Positions 16,425-26,093 of a DNA stretch of 64,000 bases are shown here, one piece after another (the first letter of the stretch is position 1; every line of letters starts with the position of its first letter). The stretch is taken from assembly GCF_014896945.1 (NCBI RefSeq), contig NZ_CP054719.1, forward strand, positions 481,153-545,152, written 5' to 3'. A program made the translations under genes and the position numbers. Origin of the DNA: Candidatus Bodocaedibacter vickermanii (lineage in GTDB: Bacteria > Pseudomonadota > Alphaproteobacteria > UBA6184). Below the pieces are notes generated by a model. It did not search any database and had not been told where the DNA came from. It saw only the letters and a program-made list of their open reading frames with translations.

Positions 16425-17246
16425 ATGACACATCGTCCATCTTTAAAAGAAGTTATGGTTCGCCATAACCTCTTACCAAAAAAATCGCTGGGGCAAAACT
16501 TTTTATTGGATGAAAACATCACCCACAAAGTTGCCGCTGCGGCAGGAGATTTAAAAGGACGTCGAGTCATCGAAATCGGTCCTGGTCCAGGTGGATTGAC
16601 CCGTGCAATTCTGGATTTAGGTGCTGCGGAAGTTATCGCTATTGAAATGGATTCCACGTGTGTTACTGCGTTACAGGAATTAAATGAGGATCGTTTAACC
16701 GTTCTGCATCAAGATGCCCTTAAAACAGATTTTGCTGAAATTTTATGCACCGACAGACCAACAAAAATAATTGCCAATCTTCCTTATAATATAGGGACTG
16801 AACTGTTATTTAAATGGCTGCCCTTAATTGAAAGAATAGAATCCTTGACTCTTATGTTTCAAAAAGAGGTCGTTGATCGCATTGTTGCAGTCCCTTCAAC
16901 CAAGGACTATGGGCGTTTATCTATCATGGTTCAGTGGCTTGCTAATGCAAAGAAAGCCTTTGATTTACCGCCTCACGTCTTTACCCCAGCCCCCAAGGTT
17001 ACGTCATCGGTAGTCCACATAGTATCTAAAGGTCACCCATTGACTGTTGAATTTAGTCGGATGGAAAGCCTTGTGAAACAAGCATTTTCAATGCGTCGCA
17101 AAATGCTAAAATCTACATTAAAAGGAATCGATCCCAACATATTTGCTGTGACTGAAATCGATCCCACACGTCGTGCTGAAACGTTAACTGTTCAAGAGTT
17201 TATAGCTTTAGCACTTGCATTTAATAACTCTGCTACAACCTTATGA
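16425..17246 (+). CDS. rsmA: 16S rRNA dimethyladenosine transferase
   Basis: RsmA (KsgA) dimethylates A1518 and A1519 of 16S rRNA during small-subunit maturation. The start MTHRPSLKE is preferred over an upstream TTG. Family motifs are complete: KKSLGQNFLLD, cofactor loop EIGPGPGGLT at residues 50-59, IANLPYNIGT for the adenine-binding NLPY, and the C-terminal SMRRKMLKSTLKG. Its last 55 bases overlap the 3' end of the convergent murF gene, an unusual arrangement for two essential-type genes. Confidence 0.97.
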   Translation: MTHRPSLKEVMVRHNLLPKKSLGQNFLLDENITHKVAAAAGDLKGRRVIEIGPGPGGLTRAILDLGAAEVIAIEMDSTCVTALQELNEDRLTVLHQDALKTDFAEILCTDRPTKIIANLPYNIGTELLFKWLPLIERIESLTLMFQKEVVDRIVAVPSTKDYGRLSIMVQWLANAKKAFDLPPHVFTPAPKVTSSVVHIVSKGHPLTVEFSRMESLVKQAFSMRRKMLKSTLKGIDPNIFAVTEIDPTRRAETLTVQEFIALALAFNNSATTL

Positions 17247-18604
17247 AGTTTTACTCCATTCGACGCTTTCAATAGCACAACATCCCCCTCCTGCACAGTG
17301 TCCTGCAAGATACTTAAAACCTGCTGGTATTCTTGCACATGCCCCATTCGCTGGGGTGTCGATAATTCATTATGCGCATGTTCCATCAGAACTCCACATG
17401 TTAAGACTTGGTCAAGCGCTAAATCTCGACACAACTGACCTGTCTCAATGTGATAGTGTTCAGCAAAACTACCAAGTTCTCGCATGTCTCCGATGATTGC
17501 AACTTTACGACCTGGGTACGTTGATAGCGTTTCTAATGCTGCCTTCATCGATAATGGATTTGCGTTATACGCATCATCAATTAATGTAATGTGCTTATCA
17601 TTAACCTGAATCGAATACACTCGCCCTCGTCCATCCACCAATGGCAAATCAGAAAAATGGCTTGCTAATGCAGTTGTGTCCAATCCCATTGCATGTGCTG
17701 CTGCCAAGATTGCCAGACTGTTATTGACCCACGCAGTGTTTGACGTAGGCAGATCATATGAAACCGGTGTATCCATTACAATCGCATTGATGTGTAATGT
17801 ATGAAAATTGGTCAAATCAACAGACACTGTACGTACATTTGCTGTTTCGGATTTACCAAATGAAATCACATTACGATTATAGTCTTTAATCACGATATCA
17901 TTCATTAACGAAAAGAACTCTGAATCCGCGGGCAATATTGCAATTCCCCCGTCAACCAATGTTGCGGCTATTGAAACTTTTTCCTGTGCAATTGCGCTAA
18001 CTGAATTAAAGAATTCAATATGACCTGGCCCCACTGTTGTTACAATTGCAACGTGAGGACGCACCAGTTGAGTTAAGCTTAGAATCTCCCCTGGATGATT
18101 TGTGCCCATTTCGATCACGACAATATCTGCATTTAAATCTAAGTTAGCTAATGTTAAGGGTACGCCGATATGGTTGTTATAGCTTTTTTCACTGGCATGG
18201 ACCGTTAATCCACTTTTACGAATCAAGAAACTTAATGCTTCCTTGACACTTGTTTTTCCAACCGTTCCCGTAACCCCACATACTTTACCTTTAAATGCAT
18301 TACGTTGATGCAGGGCAATTTTAACCAACGCGGCTAAGCTATCGTCTACTAAGATATATGGAACTGCATTTGACATCCCATTCAATTCAGGCTGCTGATC
18401 CGTAATGATGGCAACAGCGCCGTGTTCAATAGCCTTATCAATAAATCGATTTCCATGATCCATTTCACCTTGTAATGCGATGAAAACAGTTCCAGGTGTT
18501 AATGTACGGGAATCAATGGAAAAGCCCGAAATCTTTTTATCAAGATCAACCGATGAACTTGCTTTCCCGTTTATAATGTTTGCAATAATATCCAGTGTTA
18601 ACAT
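17192..18604 (-). CDS. murF: UDP-MurNAc-tripeptide--D-alanyl-D-alanine ligase
   Basis: MurF adds D-Ala-D-Ala to the UDP-MurNAc-tripeptide in the cytoplasm. The Mur ligase fold is clear: N-terminal domain SIDSRTLTPGTVFIAL, ATP-binding GTVGKTS at residues 113-119, central EMGTNHPGEI and GPGHIEFF, and C-terminal DDAYNANPLSMKAAL and GDMRELG. The length of 470 is normal. It lies eight bases after murE on the same strand, so the two form an operon. Its 3' end overlaps rsmA. Confidence 0.96.
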   Translation of the reverse strand: MLTLDIIANIINGKASSSVDLDKKISGFSIDSRTLTPGTVFIALQGEMDHGNRFIDKAIEHGAVAIITDQQPELNGMSNAVPYILVDDSLAALVKIALHQRNAFKGKVCGVTGTVGKTSVKEALSFLIRKSGLTVHASEKSYNNHIGVPLTLANLDLNADIVVIEMGTNHPGEILSLTQLVRPHVAIVTTVGPGHIEFFNSVSAIAQEKVSIAATLVDGGIAILPADSEFFSLMNDIVIKDYNRNVISFGKSETANVRTVSVDLTNFHTLHINAIVMDTPVSYDLPTSNTAWVNNSLAILAAAHAMGLDTTALASHFSDLPLVDGRGRVYSIQVNDKHITLIDDAYNANPLSMKAALETLSTYPGRKVAIIGDMRELGSFAEHYHIETGQLCRDLALDQVLTCGVLMEHAHNELSTPQRMGHVQEYQQVLSILQDTVQEGDVVLLKASNGVKLHKVVAELLNASAKAINS

Positions 18605-18612
18605 GTCTAATC

Positions 18613-20136
18613 CTATACCGTGTGCTGAGTTAAATAATCGCTGACAACCTGCATATCATCAAAGGGAATCTTGTGTGATCCAATAATCTGATGTTTTTCG
18701 TGCCCCTTGCCCGCGACAATCAGTATGTCTTCTGGATTTAAAGATTGAATAGCATACTCTATCGCCGCTTTACGATCGCCAATTTCTATAGCCGATGGCG
18801 ATTCACTTAAAATCTGTTGCCGAATAGTATGGGGTTCTTCTGTGCGGGGGTTATCATCTGTGACAATCACAACATCTGCGTGTTCATGGGCAATACGCCC
18901 CATGATGGCTCGTTTATCTTTATCGCGATCTCCACCGCATCCAAACACCACATGAAGTTTACCCTTACAGTAATACCGCATGTCTTTTAAGACTAATTCT
19001 AAGGCTTGAGGCTTGTGTGCATAATCAACATAGATCATTGCGCCATTTGAATGTTGCCCGGCAAAATTCAATCGTCCAGGTACTGGGACTATGCGTTCAA
19101 CTGCTTTAAGCACTGCATCAAGTTTTGACCCCATGGTAATAACAATCGTCAATGCACACATTAGATTGTAAACTTGCGTACGCCCCATCAACGGAAACTG
19201 AACGACATGATCAACATTATTAATTTCCAGAACCAATCGTTGACCATTTTTATTAATCGTCATGGATTTTAATCGCATGAATTTTCCATGCTGACCATAA
19301 GAATAAACAGGGTGATTTCGCATCACACACGCATCCATTAAGGCATCATATTCAGGTATATCTGCGTTTAGAACCGCCCATCCATCCTTGCTAATTAAAT
19401 CTTCAAATAGGCGCAGTTTAGCCAAAAAATAAGCATTCATTGTGGGATGATAATCTAAATGATCTTGAGAAAAACTTGTAAAGGCGGCAACTTTAAAACG
19501 CAATCCATCTAAGCGATTTTGATCTAACCCATGGCTAGATGCCTCCATTACAATATGATCCGTTCCAGATTGTTTTAATTCTGCTAAACATTTATGCATC
19601 GATACAGGATCTGGCGTTGTCAGCGTTGATGTATATTCCATCACCAAGTCTTCTGTACTGTGGTGCAACCCAAGCGTTCCCATACTTGCAGAGGGAATAT
19701 TCAACTGTTTCCACAATTGCAACACCAAAGAACATACAGATGTTTTTCCCGCAGTTCCCGTAACGGCCACACAATTTTGAGGGTGCGTTCCATAAAATTT
19801 TGAAGTTAATTTTGCAAATATTTTTCGCGGACGTTCACATACAATCCACACTGCATCGTTCAAGTAAGGCTTTGATTCAATGTAGTTCATCAGTTTATGG
19901 GATACCACCATTACTTGAACACCACGATCCAATGCTTGTTCAACATGCATTAATGCCTGATCCAAACTGGGGGTAAATACACCAAAAATCTCACCTTTTT
20001 GAACAAGCCTGGAATCGGAATTAATCCCCTGTATTTCAAGATTTGGAATCGCACTTATTGTATTGCCTTGAATAACGTTGTAGGAAAGCGTTTCTTGGAA
20101 ATTGGATATTCGTTCCAACAGTTCGGATAATGTCAT
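18613..20136 (-). CDS. murE: UDP-MurNAc-L-Ala-D-Glu--meso-diaminopimelate ligase
   Basis: MurE adds the third amino acid of the peptidoglycan stem. The N-terminal domain has GINSDSRLVQKGEIF, ATP binding is at GTAGKTS (residues 127-133), and the central part has MEASSHGLDQNR. The C-terminal DDNPRTEEP carries the DNPR motif diagnostic of meso-diaminopimelate specificity. At 507 residues it is full length. It heads a murE-murF pair apart from the mraZ-ftsI cluster, meaning the ancestral division cluster has been split and part of it inverted. Confidence 0.96.
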   Translation of the reverse strand: MTLSELLERISNFQETLSYNVIQGNTISAIPNLEIQGINSDSRLVQKGEIFGVFTPSLDQALMHVEQALDRGVQVMVVSHKLMNYIESKPYLNDAVWIVCERPRKIFAKLTSKFYGTHPQNCVAVTGTAGKTSVCSLVLQLWKQLNIPSASMGTLGLHHSTEDLVMEYTSTLTTPDPVSMHKCLAELKQSGTDHIVMEASSHGLDQNRLDGLRFKVAAFTSFSQDHLDYHPTMNAYFLAKLRLFEDLISKDGWAVLNADIPEYDALMDACVMRNHPVYSYGQHGKFMRLKSMTINKNGQRLVLEINNVDHVVQFPLMGRTQVYNLMCALTIVITMGSKLDAVLKAVERIVPVPGRLNFAGQHSNGAMIYVDYAHKPQALELVLKDMRYYCKGKLHVVFGCGGDRDKDKRAIMGRIAHEHADVVIVTDDNPRTEEPHTIRQQILSESPSAIEIGDRKAAIEYAIQSLNPEDILIVAGKGHEKHQIIGSHKIPFDDMQVVSDYLTQHTV

Positions 20137-20203
20137 GGAAAAAGAGCCTAAATATTAATGCAATATTGAACAGAATATAACTAAATTAACACTCATTGTC
20201 TTT

Positions 20204-20243
20204 AAAAAAAAGTAAGTGAGAGTCTCATGCTCCCACTTACTTT
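20204..20243 (-). terminator. Rho-independent terminator of the 20253 gene
   Basis: On the minus strand AAGTAAGTG and CACTTACTT pair, with an inner GGGAG/CTCTC-like extension, and a run of T residues follows. It lies ten bases after the stop. Confidence 0.85.
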
Positions 20244-20252
20244 ACACAACAA

Positions 20253-20726
20253 TTATCTTGCAGAAGCTCTATTTCTTGCGCCAAGGTTTTCTTCAGATGT
20301 AAGCACAGACATCCTGCTTACTAAGCTTATCAAAAAACCATCAACCTGATCTTTTTGCTCATCTGTTAAACTTGTAAATCTTTGAGCCCCTCGCACTTTA
20401 TTGATCTGGGATTGAATTGCTGATATATCATCTGCATCACTTGCAATTTCCCCTACATTTCGTCTTAATGTTTCAAAGGCTACATAGCCGATGGACTCGC
20501 GTTCGGCGTTTTCATATTCCGCCCTTTTTGCACGAAAGCTTTCTTCTGCCGCGGCAGTCTCCTCAGATTTTTTGATTGCAAATTCTAACCTTTCATCGTC
20601 TGTCATTTCAAAGACAACAAGAACATCGCCTATAGAATTGGGCTCGTCAGAAGTACTTTCTGCTGCATATACAGTTGATGTTACAAATCCTGTTAATAAA
20701 AAAGCTAATTTTAAATTCATTTTCAT
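20253..20726 (-). CDS. Small secreted protein, unknown
   Basis: A signal peptide MKMNLKLAFLLTGFVTSTVYA precedes an acidic, Glu/Ala-rich helical mature domain of about 135 residues with heptad-like stretches (FAIKKSEETAAAEESFRAKR). GGAAG lies six bases before the ATG. It is a single gene with its own terminator, divergent from fabI. No known family is recognised; its general style matches the other small exported proteins of this window. Confidence 0.7.
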   Translation of the reverse strand: MKMNLKLAFLLTGFVTSTVYAAESTSDEPNSIGDVLVVFEMTDDERLEFAIKKSEETAAAEESFRAKRAEYENAERESIGYVAFETLRRNVGEIASDADDISAIQSQINKVRGAQRFTSLTDEQKDQVDGFLISLVSRMSVLTSEENLGARNRASAR

Positions 20727-20869
20727 TTTGATCTTCCTATTGCATTTAATACTCCTTTAATAGGTCTATTTTTGCAGGTTTCAAGACCATCCGATAAATA
20801 CGTCAAACATATGGATTTTTTCTTAAAAAAATAGTACCCTTAATCAATTGATTTTTTTAGGAGAAGTAT

Positions 20870-21688
20870 ATGTCGAACCTGCTAATGGCGGGCAAAAAAG
20901 GCCTGATTATGGGACTTGCCAATGAAAACTCAATCGCCTGGGGAATTGCCAAAATGTTGCACGCTCATGGCGCTGAAATGGCATTTAGTTACCAAGGTGA
21001 TATTTTCTTAAAACGTATTACTCCACTTTTAGACACTATAGGTTCCCCCCTCATGGTTCAGTGCGATGTACAAGATGACGCCAGCATTAAAGCAATGGTC
21101 GATGAATTAGAAAAGAAATTTGGAAAACTAGATTTTATCGTACATTCCGTGGCCTTTTCGGATAAAAATGAATTGAAAGGTCGATATGTTAATACCAGTC
21201 GAGATAACTTTAGAATGACCATGGATATCTCCTGTTATTCATTCACTGCAGTATGTCAACACTTGCTCCCTTTAATGAACAGCGGTGCTAGCTGTGTTAC
21301 TTTATCATATTATGGTGCGGAAAAAGTGATGCCCCACTATAATGTGATGGGCGTTGCAAAAGCAGCTTTAGAAGCCAGCGTTCAATACCTTGCCTCTGAC
21401 CTTGGTCCCGACAACATTCGCGTTAACGCAATTTCTGCAGGTCCTATGCGCACATTGGCTGCTGCTGGAATTAGTGATTTCCGATATATGCTACGTTGGA
21501 ACGAAGCAAATTCTCCATTACGCCGCAACACAACTCAAGAAGACGTGGGCGGCACTGCCCTTTATCTATTGAGCGATTTAGCCAGTGGTGTAACTGGTGA
21601 GTTGATTCACGTGGACAGTGGATATCATGTTGTAGGTATGAAGGCTGTCGATGCTCCTGACATTACAATTGAAAAGAGCGACGCTTAA
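20870..21688 (+). CDS. fabI: Enoyl-[acyl-carrier-protein] reductase (NADH)
   Basis: FabI performs the last step of each fatty-acid elongation cycle. The short-chain dehydrogenase fold shows GLIMGLANENSIAWGIAK at the cofactor site, SVAFSDKNELKG, and the catalytic pair in YNVMGVAK. The C-terminal region ISAGPMRTLAAAGISDF is the substrate-binding loop typical of FabI. The length of 272 is normal. AGGAG precedes the ATG. The stop is directly followed by the TTG start of rpe, so the two are co-transcribed. Confidence 0.96.
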   Translation: MSNLLMAGKKGLIMGLANENSIAWGIAKMLHAHGAEMAFSYQGDIFLKRITPLLDTIGSPLMVQCDVQDDASIKAMVDELEKKFGKLDFIVHSVAFSDKNELKGRYVNTSRDNFRMTMDISCYSFTAVCQHLLPLMNSGASCVTLSYYGAEKVMPHYNVMGVAKAALEASVQYLASDLGPDNIRVNAISAGPMRTLAAAGISDFRYMLRWNEANSPLRRNTTQEDVGGTALYLLSDLASGVTGELIHVDSGYHVVGMKAVDAPDITIEKSDA

Positions 21689-22324
21689 TTGAAAGTTGCC
21701 CCATCCATATTATCAGCAAACTGGTCAATGCTATCAAAAACAGCTTATATGCTGGAAGACGCGGGCGCTGACTGGATTCATGTAGATGTTATGGATGGTC
21801 ACTTTGTTCCAGATTTAACCCTGGGACCCAAAATGGTCGCAGATTTACGCCATGTCACGGTCTTACCCTTAGACGTGCATCTAATGGTTGAAAACCCAGA
21901 AAAATTTATTGAATCATTTGCAATTGCTGGCGCAAATCATATTTACATTCATTGCGAATTAACGCATAAAAATTTAAAGCAAATTTTACAGCATATTCAC
22001 AGCTTTGGTTGCAAAGCAGGGTTAGCCATTAATCCAGAAACCCCAACAAGTTTTGTAGATCCATTTTTGGACGATATCGATCATGTGCTTATCATGAGTG
22101 TAAACCCAGGCCGTGCCGGACAAAAGTTTATGCCTGACGTTTTACCCAAAATTACTCATTTTAAAGGTAAAGTTGCCGAAGTTGTCGTTGATGGCGGCAT
22201 TAACAATCAAACTTCTTTATTAGCTGCCGATGCTGGCGCAACAACGCTTGTTTCAGGAGCTTATATCTTTGGATATTCTAACCCAACGAATGCTATACAC
22301 GTCTTAAAAACTAATACCGTATAA
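21689..22324 (+). CDS. rpe: Ribulose-phosphate 3-epimerase
   Basis: Rpe interconverts ribulose 5-phosphate and xylulose 5-phosphate in the pentose phosphate pathway. The TIM-barrel motifs are APSILSANW, HVDVMDGHFVPDLTLGP with metal-binding His and Asp, VHLMVENPE, MSVNPGRAGQKF and VVDGGIN. The start codon is TTG immediately after the fabI stop with no space between them, so translation probably depends on coupling. At 211 residues it is full length. Confidence 0.96.
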   Translation: MKVAPSILSANWSMLSKTAYMLEDAGADWIHVDVMDGHFVPDLTLGPKMVADLRHVTVLPLDVHLMVENPEKFIESFAIAGANHIYIHCELTHKNLKQILQHIHSFGCKAGLAINPETPTSFVDPFLDDIDHVLIMSVNPGRAGQKFMPDVLPKITHFKGKVAEVVVDGGINNQTSLLAADAGATTLVSGAYIFGYSNPTNAIHVLKTNTV

Positions 22325-22327
22325 TAT

Positions 22328-23995
22328 TTATTCTTTACCCCTCTCACGGATGTTTTTCAAAAACTTTTCAACAGACGTGTTCAACACATCAACATGGGTT
22401 TGCATAACCTTTGCAACTTCAAGATTGTTAATAGCCCGTTCATTAACGTTCATTGAACTTGATTTTACCTGCATCATCTCTTGATTCATCACCCCCATCA
22501 TCGAAACTGATGTTTCTATTTGGGTTGCAATCTCATTAACCACATCAACTTGCTTGTCTGCTGAAAATTTAATCAAGTGCAACAAGTCCTTCAACCCTAT
22601 TATTGAAGAGTTTACCGCAGTCGTCACACTAATAACCTCGTTTGAGACAGCTTGAATAGATGTAACATTCGTTGCAATCTCATGGGTAGCTTGCGTAGTC
22701 TGACTGGCCAAAGATTTTACTTCTCCAGCCACAACAGCAAATCCTTTTCCTGCTTCACCTGCCCTAACTGCTTCGATGGTAGCGTTCAACGCTAACATAT
22801 TAATTTGACCGGCTATGCTTTGAATAAGCTCAACGATTTCATCAATTCGTGTTGTTGCAAGCCCTAAGGATTTAGAGGTTTTATCAGCCTTAGCTGTCTC
22901 CTCCACCGTCCACAATACAGCTTGTTCCGACTTATTAATTTCTTCGGAAATATGTTCTGTAGACGACCTCATCTGTGATGCAGCAACTTCAAGGCTTTTA
23001 ATCACGCTGGCTGTTGAGTTTGATACAGTCGCAACATGTTCTGCTTTTTGACTTGCCCCCTCAACCACTCTAGCCATTTCCGTTGATTGACTGCATAGTT
23101 CCTGAACTGCATTTGATAATAAGCCTCTGATATCTCGAAATTGAGTCTCGAACTCTTCTGCAACAGCTTCTTGCGCTAGCTGAGCCTCTGCTTTCATTCG
23201 TTCTTCTACTTCTTTCTGCTCTGCAGCTTGCTTTTCTTCCATAAGTTTAATATCTTCAAGATGTTTTTTATTCATTAAAGCCACATTCATCATTGAGCGC
23301 CGTATTAGAAACACGATGAGCCCCACCAAGATTCCAAAAAAACTACTCATAATAATATTGATATAAAAGCCTTTATTAATCTTATCCATTTTTAGATTAA
23401 AGTCATCTAACTTAATATCAGTACCTATGATTCCTATAAACTTATCTCCATCATACAGTGGAGCATATCCGCTTAAAAACGTTCCAAATCTGTCCGTATA
23501 AGGCTCATCCTCCACAACCACTTTCTTTTCAGAAAATGCCAAAAGCATTGCGGGGGTATAATCCGGATACAGCTCCATTACCTGAGCCCTATTATCCCCT
23601 TCTCCATCTTTTTGAATTTGAGAATCTAAAATAAAAAATATACCTTTTTCATTTTGAATAGCCGTATAAATAAAGGCTAAGCGATCATTCCCTTTTAACA
23701 ATTTATAATATGGATTTGTGAGCGTTTTGTAATCAGATGAATCACGTTGTTCTGGTTCAGTGATTTTTTGATGCAACTGCGTATCCGTAAATTCAGCTGC
23801 GGTTGCAGCAATATTTTTTAGATAGTTTTGAATTTCTGATTTTAAAGCATCATGCCCTAAAAAATAGAGAATACATCCCGTCGAACCTGTCAATAACATG
23901 ATAAACAACCCGGCCAATATTCCATCGCGCACGGGTGATTTAAACTTAAACTTAAGAAGCGTGTTAAATAGTGGTGTGTGCTTTATACTTTTCAT
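22328..23995 (-). CDS. Methyl-accepting chemotaxis protein with extracytoplasmic sensor
   Basis: This is a membrane chemoreceptor. I start at [10 protein letters not shown], which has AGG five bases upstream. Two membrane segments (about residues 25-47 and 190-213) enclose a periplasmic region with the Cache-like pattern of a ligand sensor. The cytoplasmic part is a long coiled coil with the conserved tip [33 protein letters not shown] (split here only for naming: tip around NATIEA and GFAVVA). A HAMP domain is not evident after the second membrane segment, and there is no C-terminal methyltransferase-tethering pentapeptide. No che genes are in the window. Its presence implies motility or another receptor-controlled output. 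Confidence 0.9.
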   Translation of the reverse strand: MKSIKHTPLFNTLLKFKFKSPVRDGILAGLFIMLLTGSTGCILYFLGHDALKSEIQNYLKNIAATAAEFTDTQLHQKITEPEQRDSSDYKTLTNPYYKLLKGNDRLAFIYTAIQNEKGIFFILDSQIQKDGEGDNRAQVMELYPDYTPAMLLAFSEKKVVVEDEPYTDRFGTFLSGYAPLYDGDKFIGIIGTDIKLDDFNLKMDKINKGFYINIIMSSFFGILVGLIVFLIRRSMMNVALMNKKHLEDIKLMEEKQAAEQKEVEERMKAEAQLAQEAVAEEFETQFRDIRGLLSNAVQELCSQSTEMARVVEGASQKAEHVATVSNSTASVIKSLEVAASQMRSSTEHISEEINKSEQAVLWTVEETAKADKTSKSLGLATTRIDEIVELIQSIAGQINMLALNATIEAVRAGEAGKGFAVVAGEVKSLASQTTQATHEIATNVTSIQAVSNEVISVTTAVNSSIIGLKDLLHLIKFSADKQVDVVNEIATQIETSVSMMGVMNQEMMQVKSSSMNVNERAINNLEVAKVMQTHVDVLNTSVEKFLKNIRERGKE

Positions 23996-24065
23996 TAACC
24001 TAACAAAACTTATGAATACCACAAGTATACTTTGCAAGTATTAATAACTATTAAACAGCTAAGAA

Positions 24066-25376
24066 TTAATCTAATTCTTCATCAACTTCGTGTTCTTTAT
24101 TTCGAATGTAATAGGTCAAGAAAAAGCAAATCGCCAACGCAAAGATGTGAATACTCAATGCTTTACTAAAGGTATCTGCGGTATAAAAAATATGTCCATC
24201 TTGCATACTGCCATCCCAAAACACATCCAATAGTATTCCGATCAATTGCTGAAATACAAATCCGCCTAGCATACACAGCATATTCACAAACCCAACAATG
24301 GATGCACTAACGGCTGATGAGGCATGTGCAAATGCTGCATTAAATTTCAAGGCTTGCCCACCTAACAATATTCCCAACAAAAAACAGGTCGTTTGCAACG
24401 CCAAAATATTAGGCAATTGGAACCAAATAATAGAGGCCATTATTGGAATTTGAGACACTGTGATAATGCGGAAAATCAAACGATAATTTGTATAAATTGA
24501 CGCAATCAATCCAAAAGCAGGTGCTCCAAAAGCAACACCAAAATATATCATTTGAATGCATTCAGAGGCTTGTGTTCTAGACAATCCATAGGCCCGTTGA
24601 ATGAATAAATTCCCCCACATGTCTGCAAGTACAGACAATGGCAGATAGATAAAGAATGCAAAAAAAGCAATCAGCAATATTTGTGGAGATTTTACAACTT
24701 GCTTAAATCCATCTAACAAATCTTTAAAGTTACGAATACGATTTTGTTGAGCCGTATTATTGCGTAAAAATATAAAACATATCACAGCCAATCCGAAACC
24801 AATAAATGCAACTATTTGACTGGCCTCACGCCATGTAATATGCCGCAATAATAAGGCCATCGGTTTATTACCAATCACACTTCCCATCGATCCTACAAAT
24901 ACTGTCAGCCCTGTAAATACAGGAACTAACCGTGTTGGAAACCACATGGTAACTAGCTTAATAGCCCCAATAAAGGCTCCGGATGATCCCATTCCAATAA
25001 CAAATCGTGCACCTAATGCAAAATAAAAATTTGATGAAAACGAAAACAACAATGCGCCCGTGGCACACAGCGCAATAGAAAATGACATTAATCGTCGAAC
25101 ACCAAATCGATCCAATAACACACCAATGGGTAATTGTAATGATGCATAAGCAAGAAAATAAATCCCTCCCAAAGCCCCTAGCGATGTTGCCGCAATATTA
25201 AGATCTACTGTCAAATCTTGCGCGATTACACTGGGCATTACTTTCAATACGCTTTGATACAAGTAAAAGAAAGCACCGATGAACCAGAACAAAAATATCT
25301 TCATCGGAAGCCGTGGCTCTGCCTCTGTTGTGTTCATTAATGAGAATGCTAACTTATCTTTATCGTCTTCAATCAT
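24066..25376 (-). CDS. Major facilitator superfamily transporter
   Basis: Twelve hydrophobic segments and the MFS motif A (GVLLDRFGVRRLM, after the second segment) identify a secondary carrier. The membrane segment LGARFVIGMGSSGAFIGAIKLV resembles MFS carriers common in intracellular gammaproteobacteria and alphaproteobacteria, but the substrate cannot be read from the sequence. The length of 436 is normal. It stands 28 bases before the chemoreceptor start region on the same strand and may be co-transcribed with it. Confidence 0.88.
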   Translation of the reverse strand: MIEDDKDKLAFSLMNTTEAEPRLPMKIFLFWFIGAFFYLYQSVLKVMPSVIAQDLTVDLNIAATSLGALGGIYFLAYASLQLPIGVLLDRFGVRRLMSFSIALCATGALLFSFSSNFYFALGARFVIGMGSSGAFIGAIKLVTMWFPTRLVPVFTGLTVFVGSMGSVIGNKPMALLLRHITWREASQIVAFIGFGLAVICFIFLRNNTAQQNRIRNFKDLLDGFKQVVKSPQILLIAFFAFFIYLPLSVLADMWGNLFIQRAYGLSRTQASECIQMIYFGVAFGAPAFGLIASIYTNYRLIFRIITVSQIPIMASIIWFQLPNILALQTTCFLLGILLGGQALKFNAAFAHASSAVSASIVGFVNMLCMLGGFVFQQLIGILLDVFWDGSMQDGHIFYTADTFSKALSIHIFALAICFFLTYYIRNKEHEVDEELD

Positions 25377-25541
25377 GTGAATAAACCTAAGCTATATTAT
25401 TTGTTTTGAATTTTGAATAAGTAAGCAACCATACCATAAAAACTTATTCCACACAAAAAACATTTAACACTTAATCAAAAAATGTCAAATAAAGTCAAAA
25501 ATTAACCTTTTGTTAATTAATTTTAGTTAACATTTAGTTAA

Positions 25542-25555
25542 GTCTGAATTCAGAC
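25542..25555. promoter_or_regulatory. Perfect palindrome in the leader of the 25568 gene
   Basis: GTCTGAATTCAGAC is a perfect 14-bp palindrome ending just before the CCGGAGG ribosome binding site. An AT-rich stretch with repeated TTAGTTAA lies upstream. A protein-binding site is possible. Confidence 0.45.
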
Positions 25556-25567
25556 CCGGAGGAAATC

Positions 25568-26065
25568 ATGAAACACTTATCTCATAAACTTGCAGTCAGC
25601 TTATTAGCAACTAGTGTAACGTTGTCTTCAGTTAACGCGGATCGCCCGTTGTTAGAAGCGCCAAGCGTTGTTTCATTTGATTCAACAACTAAATATCCTG
25701 TTCGAAAAGCCCATCAACCCCGTCTTAATAATCCAGAATCGATTATTCGAAGCTTGCGCGATGGAGAGGCTCAAATAGAAAAAGCTTTATTGAGTGGTGC
25801 CGCAGCCCAAGATGAGGTCATCATGTTAACAAAGCTTTATAATGACCTTAAGTCAGAATTTGATGCATTAAGCGTAGATGCTAAAAAATTAAAAATCGAA
25901 AATGCTGCGTTAAAGATTGAAAATGAAGACTTTAAAGCTGAGAAAAAAAGTACGTGGGAACGCTTTAAGAATTGGGTATTCAAGCTGGATGTTACTAAAG
26001 TTGCAACAACACTTATAACGAGCACGGTTACACTCATATGTACCCTTTTAGTTATAATATTGTAG
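25568..26065 (+). CDS. Exported coiled-coil protein with C-terminal membrane anchor
   Basis: The signal peptide ends near LSSVNA. Residues 50-130 are helical with a strong coiled coil in EIENAALKIENEDFKAEKK-like heptads, and a hydrophobic segment (about 143-165) ends the protein. This gives a tail-anchored topology after export. The ribosome binding site CCGGAGG is one of the strongest in the window, suggesting high expression. No known family is recognised. It is convergent with the AmpG-like gene. Confidence 0.75.
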   Translation: MKHLSHKLAVSLLATSVTLSSVNADRPLLEAPSVVSFDSTTKYPVRKAHQPRLNNPESIIRSLRDGEAQIEKALLSGAAAQDEVIMLTKLYNDLKSEFDALSVDAKKLKIENAALKIENEDFKAEKKSTWERFKNWVFKLDVTKVATTLITSTVTLICTLLVIIL

Positions 26066-26093
26066 CTAAAACACCCATCACCCAAAGAAGATC

